Shown: positions 27,869 through 36,875, counted from the stretch's first letter. The stretch: 64,000 bases of DNA from Sedimentibacter sp. (GCA_018436705.1 JAHDLA010000027.1:38151-102150); one strand, 5' to 3'. A program made the numbers and translations. The notes: generated from the letters alone by a model not told the origin.

Positions 27869-28564
27869 TTAAAGATTATAATAATTGTTAATCAGTTCTA
27901 CTGTTTTTCCTGCACAGTCTGCTGCAACACCTGCACATCTTGCTTTACGTTCAGGATCTGCCATTGCATAGCCTGTATTTGCAACGAAAACTCCAACTGA
28001 ATCTTTACAGTCTATTGATTTAGCAACTACAGTTTCATTTTTTACTTCCGGCTGATAAATAGGCATTTCTGTGGAAGTATACCATGCAGCCATTTCAGCA
28101 AAAAGCTTACTTGCATCTTCAGGCGGACATACAAGTCCCAAAACAAAAGCTGAGCCTCCCATAGATCCGCATAATGAACCTGCTCCATAGCCTCCTGCTC
28201 CGTTTGCAAATGCATCTATAGGTATCTGATTGAAAGGATAGCCAGTCTTGTCTGCCAATTCACCTATTACTCCATCAATTACAGCTCTGCAGCATCCGCC
28301 TTTGTTAAAGAAGCCTGCATATGCTCTTTCCTTAACTGTTTCAACATCTAATTTCTGATATGGATAAGGGTATGTCGGTGCGTCCTCGCTTGCTTCCATG
28401 TATTCATAATTCAAAACTTCCTTTGAAGGAACTTCAGTTTCCTGAGCACATGCTGTTAATATCGAAGGAACCACACTTGCAACTGCTAAGCCTGCTGTAG
28501 CTTTTCCTGCAGTTTTTAATACATCTCTTCTTGATAATATCTTTTTTTCTAAATTTTCTCCCAT
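27869..28564 (-). CDS. Tat-exported C_GCAxxG_C_C family redox protein (231 aa)
   Basis: This is a probable exported redox-active protein. It begins with a twin-arginine signal (SRRDVLKTAGKATAGLAVASVV) followed by LTAC, which could also act as a lipobox. The mature part shows the Cys pattern of the C_GCAxxG_C_C family: GGCCRAVIDG, GYGAGSLCGSMGG, LVCPPEDA, then DCKDS, RCAG and DCAGK near the C-terminus. Such proteins are thought to bind metal or a redox cofactor. Tat export implies folding and cofactor loading in the cytoplasm first. The in-frame ATG at 28582 precedes the ribosome site; the ATG at 28564 is correctly spaced from AGGAG. Monocistronic. Confidence 0.85.
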   Translation of the reverse strand: MGENLEKKILSRRDVLKTAGKATAGLAVASVVPSILTACAQETEVPSKEVLNYEYMEASEDAPTYPYPYQKLDVETVKERAYAGFFNKGGCCRAVIDGVIGELADKTGYPFNQIPIDAFANGAGGYGAGSLCGSMGGSAFVLGLVCPPEDASKLFAEMAAWYTSTEMPIYQPEVKNETVVAKSIDCKDSVGVFVANTGYAMADPERKARCAGVAADCAGKTVELINNYYNL

Positions 28565-28797
28565 TTTGTTGTCTCCTAACATAATTATTTATGCGACTTT
28601 GCAAATAAAGCCGATATTAACTAAGCTCAATAACCGACACTTAGTAAATATAATACCGTAATTAAGCTTAGACTATTATTTAAGCTTTGTCAATATTTTA
28701 ACCTTTAATAATCATATGAGACTTTTTTATTTTACGTGTGGTTCTATAAAAATTAGTTATATTATAATATTATAATGTTAGAATGTTTTGTATAAAT

Positions 28798-28837
28798 AAA
28801 AGAAGTTGACACCTGCTAACCAGCATCAACCTCTTTT
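28798..28837 (-). terminator. nrdJ terminator
   Basis: A 12-bp stem (AAAAGAGGTTGA / TCAACTTCTTTT on the minus strand, one G-T pair) ends in T-rich sequence, 13 bp after the reductase stop. Confidence 0.75.
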
Positions 28838-28849
28838 TAGTATAACATA

Positions 28850-31204
28850 TTATCTGATAGGGCATATTCCCGTATCACAGCCTTCATTACCTATATCAAG
28901 TTCTTCTTCCTGCTTTTCATACTTGCTCAACAAAGAAGGAATAAACGGCTTCATTTCACTTTTCAACTTATTGTATTCCTCTTCCGAAATTGACTCATAA
29001 GGCATCAGTTGATAAAAGCTGTCGTCGAGAGACAAAAACGAAAGAGCAACGACATCATCCCAGTTATCCCACACCCATTGTTCAACCTGCTCCCATTCAT
29101 TATCCCTAACATGAACAGTAATCGAGCAATTGTGGTCTACATAGTTTTCCATAAACAGCTTATAGTTTTCCAACTGTTCAATGGCATTAACATCATACTT
29201 TGTTTTTCCGTGAGGAGCTTTGACAGGAAACTCGATTACCTTGGTTGTACAGCTCTTAACATCCTGACCTACTTCCGGATATATTCTGTATCCAAGCTCC
29301 TCGCATACCTTAACAAGAGGATCATGGCTGTTGATTCTCACCCTTCTTACAAAATACGGTGAATGAGAATAATGCACTCCGCTTGATACTCCAGGAAGCT
29401 GCGACAATGTTCCTTCCGGTTTTACCGTAGTTACAAGCAACGGGGCACTTTCTCCTATTTCCCCTGAATAACGTTCCGACTCATCTTTAGCTGCTTCTCT
29501 CAATTTTCTCAAAAGCTCCGCCTGCTGCTCTCTGTTAAGCTCCGCAGCATTAGCCATATCCTGCCATCCGGTCAATGAGCATCCTGTTACCTTATCTCTT
29601 TGTTGCACTCTGTCCCATTGGGAAAGCTCAAGCTCAACACATGTCATTCTGTATGCCGCTCTGGCAGACAATCTCTGAGCTTTTAACAGTGCTTTTTCAT
29701 CTAGGTTCCCTTCCTCATTTACAAATGCATGAACATTTACTGTAGTTAAGTTACACAGCCCCTTATTGTCAAGCAAAATTTCTCCACATGGATTTACGCC
29801 ATTCATATTTTCTCTTCTTTTGCTGCCAGCAGCTTCATTAACCCATCCCGGTTCACCTGAATACCTCATTTGTTCAAGCTGCCATTTAAGCTGCTCTCTT
29901 GCAGGTTTTTTCCTGTAATAAATTGAATTATTGCTCATGGAACGATGAATTATATCTTTGTCAACAATCCACTGCCCGTCTATATTTTTATAAAGCTTAT
30001 TTTTTGCTTCAATACAATCTGTATCATCATAGTCTATAAGCATTATTTCAGCCGTTCTTCTAACTCCGCCGACTACAACATTTTCTCCGATAATATTTGC
30101 TATATCCAAACAATCGATAGGTCTGAGTTTGAATCTGTCCTTTCCCTCAATCGCTCCTCGTTTTTTAATTACAATGTCAATTTTAGTAAACATGTTCTTC
30201 AAGCTCGAATGTCCGCTGGCAGTACCTCCAAATGTTTTAAGAGTTTCTCCTTTAGGTCTTACATTGTTATAATTAATAATAATAGTAGAAATATTTCTGT
30301 ACTCACTTGAATTTATAAAACTAAAAAAATGATCCAGAGCCTGAACCCAGCCTTCCTTGCTGTCTCCTACGATTATTTTTACTGTATTATTATTTGCAAA
30401 CTCTATTCCCGTATTGTCTTCTCTTTTTTGTTTTTCAACAGGTGTATAATCCTCGTGAATTATCTTAAAATCCCCTCTGATTTTAGATAGCTGAGAAACA
30501 TCATCCTTCAATATCCTCACTCCGACACCCGAACCTATCATTAAAAGATAGAACAAATCTCTGAATGAATGATAATCATTTATTACCTCAAATGCACAGT
30601 TAAAGTTTGCCATTGGATAATTGTACGATACGGGTGTTCCTCCTACCCAAAAAGTCCTTCCAGATAAAAATTGTCTTAAATTAAATATATTGTCATACAG
30701 TTGCTCAGCTTCTTCCTTCTTAGTCGGAACAAGACTGCAGTTATACTCAACTGCCCTTCTTACGGTTTCCCACCAGTATTCTCTCCTTCTTTCTTCAGGA
30801 AGCCATCTCGAATATGTTCTGTAGTATACAAAATTACCCAGTTCATTCATGGGAGATCCAATATGCTTGTACTTGCTGATAAATTCTTCACTTAAAAGCT
30901 TATAATCCTTTCTCTTCCTCGAATCTCTTGATTTATCTCTTTCATATCTGTATAATATGTATCTTTTAGCAACATCCTTCCTTGTACTGTCCATAAGTTC
31001 ATTTTCTACAATATCCTGAACTACTTCGACAGGTATGGGAAAATTTTTATGCTCCAATTCAGTTTGTATTTTAAGGCTTATCTCTTTCGCCAGTTCTTCA
31101 TCAACACCGGTCTTCGTTTCCTTCATGGCTTTGATAATTGCATTGGTAATTTTATCTCCGTTAAAATCCGCAAAGCTTCCGGTTCTCTTTAATATTTTAA
31201 TCAT
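28850..31204 (-). CDS. nrdJ: Class II (adenosylcobalamin-dependent) ribonucleoside-triphosphate reductase (784 aa)
   Basis: This oxygen-indifferent class II enzyme makes deoxyribonucleotides using coenzyme B12 as radical source. It is of the monomeric Lactobacillus leichmannii type. An N-terminal ATP-cone covers residues ~1-90 (KRTGSFADFNGDKITNAI). The barrel domain contains NFNCAF, MIGSGVGVRILKDD, GGVRRTAEIML and NPCGEILLDNKGLCN with the conserved cysteines. The redox-shuttle pair lies at the C-terminus in CDTGICPIR (C776 and C781). A TTG at 31228 extends the frame; the ATG at 31204 behind GGGAG is preferred. Expression is probably repressed by NrdR: two boxes flank the core promoter. Confidence 0.95.
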   Translation of the reverse strand: MIKILKRTGSFADFNGDKITNAIIKAMKETKTGVDEELAKEISLKIQTELEHKNFPIPVEVVQDIVENELMDSTRKDVAKRYILYRYERDKSRDSRKRKDYKLLSEEFISKYKHIGSPMNELGNFVYYRTYSRWLPEERRREYWWETVRRAVEYNCSLVPTKKEEAEQLYDNIFNLRQFLSGRTFWVGGTPVSYNYPMANFNCAFEVINDYHSFRDLFYLLMIGSGVGVRILKDDVSQLSKIRGDFKIIHEDYTPVEKQKREDNTGIEFANNNTVKIIVGDSKEGWVQALDHFFSFINSSEYRNISTIIINYNNVRPKGETLKTFGGTASGHSSLKNMFTKIDIVIKKRGAIEGKDRFKLRPIDCLDIANIIGENVVVGGVRRTAEIMLIDYDDTDCIEAKNKLYKNIDGQWIVDKDIIHRSMSNNSIYYRKKPAREQLKWQLEQMRYSGEPGWVNEAAGSKRRENMNGVNPCGEILLDNKGLCNLTTVNVHAFVNEEGNLDEKALLKAQRLSARAAYRMTCVELELSQWDRVQQRDKVTGCSLTGWQDMANAAELNREQQAELLRKLREAAKDESERYSGEIGESAPLLVTTVKPEGTLSQLPGVSSGVHYSHSPYFVRRVRINSHDPLVKVCEELGYRIYPEVGQDVKSCTTKVIEFPVKAPHGKTKYDVNAIEQLENYKLFMENYVDHNCSITVHVRDNEWEQVEQWVWDNWDDVVALSFLSLDDSFYQLMPYESISEEEYNKLKSEMKPFIPSLLSKYEKQEEELDIGNEGCDTGICPIR

Positions 31205-31242
31205 AACCCCTATTCTCCCTCGTTTCAATTATTTCTGTGACG

Positions 31243-31258
31243 ATACTACATATTGTAG
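31243..31258. promoter_or_regulatory. NrdR box 2 (overlaps the nrdJ -10)
   Basis: Minus-strand CTACAATATGTAGTAT. The plus-strand core CTACATATTG (31246-31255) differs from the NrdR consensus core CwAtATaTwG at one position. It overlaps the TACAAT -10 element. Confidence 0.65.
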
Positions 31259-31280
31259 CACCAAGCTAATATTATGTCAA
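31252..31280 (-). promoter_or_regulatory. nrdJ promoter
   Basis: Minus strand: perfect TTGACA (31275-31280), 17 bp, TACAAT (31252-31257), about 45 bp before the start codon. Confidence 0.82.
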
Positions 31281-31284
31281 TAAT

Positions 31285-31300
31285 ATACTATATATAGTTT
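31285..31300. promoter_or_regulatory. NrdR box 1 (just upstream of the nrdJ -35)
   Basis: Core CTATATATAG (31288-31297) is an exact match to CwAtATaTwG. It starts 42 bp from the start of box 2, which is four helical turns, so both sites face the same side of the DNA. Confidence 0.72.
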
Positions 31301-31321
31301 TGAAGACTCTTTTTATTTAAA

Positions 31322-31356
31322 AATACACATTTTAAAAAAATGCAAAAATGTGCATT
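31322..31356 (-). terminator. Terminator after the B12 activation-domain gene
   Basis: A 12-bp stem with one G-T pair (AATGCACATTTT / AAAATGTGTATT on the minus strand) is followed by TTTAAATAAAAAG. It lies ~100 bp after the stop. Confidence 0.5.
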
Positions 31357-31456
31357 ACATCATTTGCTTATATTCCCAACATTTTTTATATTTCTTAATA
31401 ATTCTTAACATTTACATATATTTTTTGCCAAATGATACTGTACCCATTTATTCGAT

Positions 31457-32086
31457 TTAATTGTGTACTCTTCTGTATTGGCAGTTATCGTTACTGCAAT
31501 ATGCGCATTCTTCAACATCTTTTTTGCATTCCGTGGATTTTTCCATTCCTAATATATAAAGCAATGAGCTTTCCGGCGTAATGATGTTTTTTTCATTTAA
31601 ACGCGCGCAAATTTCAGTTTCCATTTTCAACATATCAAGCAATGGCCTCTGAGAGTCTAAATACACTTCTCCATCACCGGGAGCATATCTTTTAGAAAGC
31701 TCAAGACCTAATTTCGACGCTTCGCTTTTTATAATTTTATTCATTTCATTTGAAGCAGCAAACATTGCGTCCAGTGCTACTTCATGAAGAAGAAATCCCT
31801 TCATATATTGACCGGAAGACATCAAATTATGAGACATTTCCGCTACCGCTCCCTTTGCGGACACAAAGCAAACAACATATTTTTCATGTTTTTTTACACC
31901 TTTTATATCTAGGCTGTCCACAACCTTATATACCGCTGTCCATTGTAGACTGTTTCTTATTATACGGCTCACCTCTTCAAAAATGCTGTCAGCACTTTTA
32001 AACACTTCTGTCGCCTCTTTAATATGCAGCCTCTTTAATGTTCTATCTTTATTAATTATCGTCCTTAATTTCAATATATTTACCAT
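31457..32086 (-). CDS. Stand-alone methionine-synthase activation-domain-like protein (209 aa)
   Basis: This resembles the vitamin-B12-dependent methionine synthase activation domain (Met_synt_B12). In MetH that domain binds S-adenosylmethionine and supports reductive re-methylation of cob(II)alamin. The best evidence is the ELSKRYAPGDGEV region followed by TPESSLLYILGMEKS, which parallels the domain's R.SPGYGD and SVTAIIGI motifs. A C-terminal cluster ECAYCSNDNCQYRR (C194, C197, C202) is typical of stand-alone clostridial versions and may bind metal or an Fe-S cluster. The ATG at 32086 has AGGTG upstream and gives MVNILKLR; longer in-frame starts reach 32125. No methionine synthase gene is in view. 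It lies just upstream of the B12-dependent reductase but has its own terminator. Confidence 0.65.
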   Translation of the reverse strand: MVNILKLRTIINKDRTLKRLHIKEATEVFKSADSIFEEVSRIIRNSLQWTAVYKVVDSLDIKGVKKHEKYVVCFVSAKGAVAEMSHNLMSSGQYMKGFLLHEVALDAMFAASNEMNKIIKSEASKLGLELSKRYAPGDGEVYLDSQRPLLDMLKMETEICARLNEKNIITPESSLLYILGMEKSTECKKDVEECAYCSNDNCQYRRVHN

Positions 32087-32173
32087 TGCACACCTATTTT
32101 CATTACAAAACATAACCATCATCAAACAGGCAGCTGATATCGCCGCCCTTATAATTTCAATTAAGTTCTTTGT

Positions 32174-32200
32174 ATTATACCATTAATAAGTAAACTAGTC
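32174..32200 (-). promoter_or_regulatory. Promoter (extended -10) of the activation-domain gene
   Basis: Minus-strand TGG-TATAAT with TATAAT at 32174-32179; no good -35. Confidence 0.4.
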
Positions 32201-32224
32201 TGTTAAAATAAATTAAAAACTAAA

Positions 32225-32293
32225 AAATTTAGGCTGCCAAAAATCATATCTGCTGCATTGACATGCATTTAAAACAGAGATTTTCAACAGCCT
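32225..32293 (-). terminator. Terminator of the Re-citrate synthase operon
   Basis: A long stem of about 15 pairs with G-T pairs (minus strand AGGCTGTTGAAAATC / GATTTTTGGCAGCCT) is followed by a six-T run. It starts within 10 bp of the isocitrate dehydrogenase stop. Confidence 0.8.
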
Positions 32294-32301
32294 AGCTATT
32301 A

Positions 32302-33300
32302 TCACAGTGCTTTAATCACTTCATTCTTAAACTCCATTGTGCTTAAACTTCCCCCGATGTCCTTAGTATGAAGATTTTCGTTCTTCAAAACTCTTTTTAG
32401 TGCACTTTCTATTTTTGCTGCAGATGAATCTTCACCTATATACTTAAGCATCATAACTCCTGCAAGAATTGCCGCTGTAGGATTTGCAATGTTTTGTCCC
32501 GCTATGTCAGGTGCCGATCCATGCACCGGCTCAAATACCGCTATATCATCGCCTATATTTGCACTGGGAGTCATTCCAAGTCCACCTATTAATCCAGCTG
32601 CCAAGTCCGAAAGTATATCTCCATACAAATTTGGTGCTACAACCACCTGATAATCATAGGGCCTCATAACAAGTTTCATAGACATGGCATCAACTATTAC
32701 ATCTTCAAATTTTATATTCGGATATTTTTCAGCAACTTTACGGCCGGATTCCAAAAATAATCCGTCAGTAAGTTTCATTATGTTAGCCTTGTGTGTAAGC
32801 GTGACCTTTGATTTTTTCTCTTTTTGTGCAATTTTAAATGCAAAATCAACTATTCTTTCACTTGCTCCTCTTGTTATGATTTTTATGCTTTCTGCCGCAT
32901 CTTTCGTAACCATATGCTCTATACCTGTATAAAGATCTTCGCTGTTTTCTCTTACAATAACTAGATCCAAGTCATTATAAAGGGATTTAATTCCTTCATA
33001 GGACTTTACAGGACGCAGATTTGCATACAAATTAAAATACTGTCTGAGCTGAACATTTATGCTCCTAAACCCTTTGCCAACGGGGGTTGTAATCGGACCT
33101 TTAAGTGCAATTTTATTTTTTTCAATACTTTCTATTGTTTTCTTAGGAAGTAACTCACCGCATGACTCATATGCTCCCTGCCCTGCAATAGCTTCTTCCC
33201 ATTCAATATTGCCTTCTGCAGCATCAATTATTTCAGCAGCCGCACTCATTATTTCCAAACCAATTCCATCACCGGAAATCAATGTTATTTTTCTTTTCAT
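32302..33300 (-). CDS. NAD-type isocitrate/isopropylmalate-family dehydrogenase, probable isocitrate dehydrogenase (332 aa)
   Basis: This is a beta-decarboxylating dehydrogenase: LISGDGIGLEIM at the start, substrate-binding Arg in LRQYFNLYANLRPVKSY, catalytic motif THKANIMKLTDGLF, and metal-binding NLYGDILSDLAAGLIGGLGM. The family includes isocitrate, isopropylmalate and homoisocitrate dehydrogenases. VRENSEDLYTGIEH near residue 115 is the pattern of NAD isocitrate dehydrogenases. Its place as third gene after Re-citrate synthase and aconitase makes isocitrate to 2-oxoglutarate by far the likeliest reaction. It begins 12 bp after the aconitase stop. Confidence 0.88.
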   Translation of the reverse strand: MKRKITLISGDGIGLEIMSAAAEIIDAAEGNIEWEEAIAGQGAYESCGELLPKKTIESIEKNKIALKGPITTPVGKGFRSINVQLRQYFNLYANLRPVKSYEGIKSLYNDLDLVIVRENSEDLYTGIEHMVTKDAAESIKIITRGASERIVDFAFKIAQKEKKSKVTLTHKANIMKLTDGLFLESGRKVAEKYPNIKFEDVIVDAMSMKLVMRPYDYQVVVAPNLYGDILSDLAAGLIGGLGMTPSANIGDDIAVFEPVHGSAPDIAGQNIANPTAAILAGVMMLKYIGEDSSAAKIESALKRVLKNENLHTKDIGGSLSTMEFKNEVIKAL

Positions 33301-33312
33301 ATTTTGCTCTCA

Positions 33313-35235
33313 CTATTCTTCTCGAATTTTATTAAGCAGCCCTCCGTATATTAACATTTCAACCTGCCTTGGCGAAATTGTCAATTCCGTTTCATAGCTG
33401 TTATTATTTGTTTTATTAAACACCGTTACTTTTTTATTGTGAACCTGATTCAATAAGTCATTAATAACAATTTCATCCATCTCATCAATATTCTCATAAT
33501 CGTCTTCATTTGAAAATGTAAGAGGAATTATTCCGTTATTGATCAAATTACTTTTGTGAATTCTCGCAAAAGACTTTGCAATTACAGCCTTTACTCCAAG
33601 ATACAGCGGCGCCAGAGCAGCATGCTCCCTGCTGGACCCCTGGCCATAGTTTTTGCCTGCGATTATTATTCCTCCGTTATTTTCTTTTGCCTTCTTGTGA
33701 AAATTTTTATCAATCTGAGAAAAGCAAAACTCTGAAAGATACGGTATATTTGACCTGTAAGGAAGTAATTTTGCATTTGACGGCATTATGGCATCAGTTG
33801 TAATATCATCTGCGACCTTAATGAGAACTTTTCCTCCTGTTGTACTTCCCATCTTCTTATTTTTCGGGAAGGGTTTAATATTAGGCCCTCTTACTATCTC
33901 AACATCCTTCCCATCCTCGGCAGGGCTTACTATCATATTATCTTTTACAGCAAAGCTTTCTGGAATATTAATTTTCAAATCGACATTCTCAAAATCATCA
34001 ACATCCGCTATAAATCCCTTTATTGCCGAAAATGCAGCCACTTCAGGACTTACTAAATAAACATCTGCCGAATCTGTCCCGCATCTACCCTTAAAATTTC
34101 TGTTAAATGTTCTCAATGAAACTCCGTTTGTACTTGGCGCCTGACCCATGCCTATACAAGGTCCGCATCCGCTTTCAAGAATTCTTGCGCCTGCTCCTAT
34201 CATTTTAGCAAGTGCTCCATTTGACGCAAGCATTGTTAAAACCTGCTTTGATCCGGGAGAAATCACCAAGGACACATTCTCATGAATTGTATGTCCCTCC
34301 AATATATTTGCTACCTTCATCATATCCGCATACGAAGAATTAGTACAGCTTCCTATTGCAACCTGCGTCACCTTTTTCCCTCTTACCTGGCTTACAGGGA
34401 CTACCGCATCAGGTGAATGTGGCAATGCCACACTTGGCCTGAGCAAATTCAAATCAATAACTATCTTTTCAGAATACACCGCACCTTTATCCGGCTTCAT
34501 TTCGACATAATCGTCTTCTCTTCCCTGAGCCTTTAAAAATTCCAACGTTCTTTCATCCGAAGGAAATATCGAGGTTGTAGCTCCAAGCTCCGCTCCCATA
34601 TTTGTTATGGTTCCTCTTTCGGGAACAGAAAGAGATTTTACCCCCTCACCGGTATATTCAAATATCTTGTTAACACCACCCTTGACAGTAAAATGCTTAA
34701 GAACTTCAAGAATAACGTCCTTCGCTGTAGAAAACTTTTTAAGTTCCCCCTTAAGTTCAACATTTACAATACGCGGCATGGTAATGTTATATGCTCCTCC
34801 AGCCATAGCAACAGCAACGTCAAGTCCTCCAGCGCCTATTGCAAGCATTCCCATTCCTCCACATGTAGGAGTATGACTATCAGATCCCAGCAAAGTGTCT
34901 CCCGGAACCGAAAATCTTTCTAAATGAACCTGATGGCAAATGCCGTTTCCAGGCTTCGAAAAATATATTCCGTGCTTTTTTGCTACAGTTTGTATATATA
35001 AGTGATCGTCTGCATTTTCAGGTCCCGACTGAAGCATGTTATGGTCCACATATGCAACAGAACGCTTTGTTTTTACTTTATCTACACCCATGGCTTCAAA
35101 CTGCAGATATGCCATAGTTCCTGTGGAGTCCTGAGTAAGTGTTTGATCTATCCTTATTCCTATTTCATTTCCAGGTTTCATTTCACCGTCCACAAGGTGA
35201 TTCTTTATGATTTTTTCAGCTAATGTAAGTGCCAT
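33313..35235 (-). CDS. Aconitate hydratase (640 aa)
   Basis: Aconitase interconverts citrate and isocitrate through a [4Fe-4S] cluster. Cluster ligands and active-site motifs are in place: LLGSDSHTPTCGGMGMLAIG (~115-135), AIGSCTNSSYADM (~290), ILESGCGPCIGMGQAPS (~350), and the swivel-domain motif GKNYGQGSSREHAALAP (~545-560). At 640 residues it is the short single-chain mitochondrial-like/archaeal-like type, not the ~900-residue AcnA. The homoaconitase family is close, but operon context selects aconitase. Start: ATG 8 bp after the preceding stop with AGGAGG. Confidence 0.92.
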   Translation of the reverse strand: MALTLAEKIIKNHLVDGEMKPGNEIGIRIDQTLTQDSTGTMAYLQFEAMGVDKVKTKRSVAYVDHNMLQSGPENADDHLYIQTVAKKHGIYFSKPGNGICHQVHLERFSVPGDTLLGSDSHTPTCGGMGMLAIGAGGLDVAVAMAGGAYNITMPRIVNVELKGELKKFSTAKDVILEVLKHFTVKGGVNKIFEYTGEGVKSLSVPERGTITNMGAELGATTSIFPSDERTLEFLKAQGREDDYVEMKPDKGAVYSEKIVIDLNLLRPSVALPHSPDAVVPVSQVRGKKVTQVAIGSCTNSSYADMMKVANILEGHTIHENVSLVISPGSKQVLTMLASNGALAKMIGAGARILESGCGPCIGMGQAPSTNGVSLRTFNRNFKGRCGTDSADVYLVSPEVAAFSAIKGFIADVDDFENVDLKINIPESFAVKDNMIVSPAEDGKDVEIVRGPNIKPFPKNKKMGSTTGGKVLIKVADDITTDAIMPSNAKLLPYRSNIPYLSEFCFSQIDKNFHKKAKENNGGIIIAGKNYGQGSSREHAALAPLYLGVKAVIAKSFARIHKSNLINNGIIPLTFSNEDDYENIDEMDEIVINDLLNQVHNKKVTVFNKTNNNSYETELTISPRQVEMLIYGGLLNKIREE

Positions 35236-35243
35236 AGAACCTC

Positions 35244-36584
35244 CTAAATTATTTTTTCATTATATTTATTATCAAAAACATATATATTACTCATTGCTAT
35301 CATTTCCTTAGCCGAAATGTTAGTTGTTCTTCCTCTTTCATATTCTTCATCAATCTTGTTTTTCAAAGGAATCAATCTAGGATCATTTTTTTGCATTTTT
35401 TCGCTTTCTTCTAACCCGAAGTAGCTGTTTATCCAGTAAGCTATGCTGGAAATTCCGGAATAAGAGTTAATTGCAACCAAAGGAGGCTTGCCTAGAATTT
35501 TTCTCGTGTCAAAGCTGTTGTATATCTCTTCATCCTTTAACAATCCGTCTGCATGAATACCTGCTTTTGTTACATTGAATTCCCTTCCTACATAAGGTGT
35601 CTTTGCCGGAATATTGTAATTAAGCTCCTTTTCAAAATAATCCTCAATTTCATTTATTATCTCTAAACTCATGCTCTTAGTGTTCCCTTTTATTTGAGCA
35701 TATTCAATTATCATTGCCTCAAGCGGTGTATTACCGACTCTTTCTCCGACTCCAAACATTGTGGAATTGACGGATGATCCTCCGTACAGCCACGAAGTCG
35801 TGGCATTAGTAACCGTTGCATAGTAATCGTTATGTCCATGCCATTCAATTGATTCCGACGGAACACCTGCATAGTATCTCAATCCGTGAATTATAGCCGG
35901 AACAGACCGTGGAAGCTCTGTACCCGCATGAGAAATTCCGAGTCCCAGAGTATCGCAGGCTCTTATTTTTACATTAATCTTGCTTTCCTTCATCATTTCC
36001 ATAAGGTTTTTAGCCAACGGAACAACAAAACCGTAAAAATCCGCTCTTGTTATATCCTCAAAATGGCATCTCGGGACTATTCCGTTTTCCAGCGCGGCGT
36101 ACGCAATATCAAGATACATTTTCATTGCTTCCTGTCTTGTTTTATTTAACTTGTTGAAAATATGATAGTCAGAACATGACATGAGAATTCCCGTCTCTTT
36201 TATACCCATGGACTTAACAAGTTTAAAGTCCTCCTTATTTGCTCTTATCCAAGATGTTATTTCCGGAAATTTATATCCTTTTTCCATGCAGGTTTCAACT
36301 GCTTTTCTGTCTTTTTGTGTATATAAAAAGAATTCCGTCTGCTTAATTATTCCTGACTCATTGTCGAGCTCATGAAGAAAATCATAAAGTCTAACCATTT
36401 GTTCAGTGCGCATATTAGTCATAGACTGCTGACCGTCCCTAAATGTAGTGTCTGTAATCCATATATTTTCAGGAATACTAATAGGCAGCTGAATATTGTT
36501 AAATTTAATTTTGGGTATTTCCTCATAAGGAAAAATATCTTTATACAATTTTGGTTTAATAACTTCTACAGGATTATACTTCAC
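35244..36584 (-). CDS. Re-citrate synthase (446 aa)
   Basis: This is a DRE-TIM metallolyase related to homocitrate and isopropylmalate synthases: ITDTTFRDGQQS near residue 43, metal-binding IEWHGHNDYYA near residue 235, and GVGERVGNTPLEAMI near residue 275. The length and the unusual N-terminal extension fit the (R)-citrate synthase of Clostridium kluyveri and relatives, which joins acetyl-CoA and oxaloacetate with stereochemistry opposite to normal citrate synthase. It is first in an operon with aconitase and isocitrate dehydrogenase and no Si-citrate synthase is nearby, so the unit makes 2-oxoglutarate for glutamate. Start: GTG at 36584 behind GGAGG. Confidence 0.85.
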   Translation of the reverse strand: MKYNPVEVIKPKLYKDIFPYEEIPKIKFNNIQLPISIPENIWITDTTFRDGQQSMTNMRTEQMVRLYDFLHELDNESGIIKQTEFFLYTQKDRKAVETCMEKGYKFPEITSWIRANKEDFKLVKSMGIKETGILMSCSDYHIFNKLNKTRQEAMKMYLDIAYAALENGIVPRCHFEDITRADFYGFVVPLAKNLMEMMKESKINVKIRACDTLGLGISHAGTELPRSVPAIIHGLRYYAGVPSESIEWHGHNDYYATVTNATTSWLYGGSSVNSTMFGVGERVGNTPLEAMIIEYAQIKGNTKSMSLEIINEIEDYFEKELNYNIPAKTPYVGREFNVTKAGIHADGLLKDEEIYNSFDTRKILGKPPLVAINSYSGISSIAYWINSYFGLEESEKMQKNDPRLIPLKNKIDEEYERGRTTNISAKEMIAMSNIYVFDNKYNEKII

Positions 36585-36675
36585 GATGCACCTCCGAGAT
36601 AATTTTTATATTTGAAACTAATTTGTTTTAAGTTGCATTTTAATATTTAGTCACGTTTTTTTATTTATATTGTTT

Positions 36676-36704
36676 ATTATAATGTAATGCTGTATTTGAG
36701 TCAA
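36676..36704 (-). promoter_or_regulatory. Promoter of the Re-citrate synthase operon
   Basis: Minus strand: TTGACT (36699-36704), 17 bp, perfect TATAAT (36676-36681). The leader is about 85 nt with no obvious riboswitch. Confidence 0.8.
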
Positions 36705-36797
36705 GTTTAAATTATGTTTAATTTATTTAACAACTTCATTTTTTGTTATTTTGCAATTTATTTTGCAACTCATGCATTTATAATTGCATGTTTTGAC

Positions 36798-36827
36798 AAA
36801 AAAAGCCTGAGCTTGTATCAGCTCAGG
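36798..36827 (-). terminator. ung terminator
   Basis: A 7-bp GC-rich stem (CCTGAGC / GCTCAGG, 8-nt loop) is followed on the minus strand by seven T, about 50 bp after the ung stop. Confidence 0.8.
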
Positions 36828-36875
36828 TTTATTGCAAAATCATCAAGATGGAAGGCCGCTAAAAACTCACTCCGT

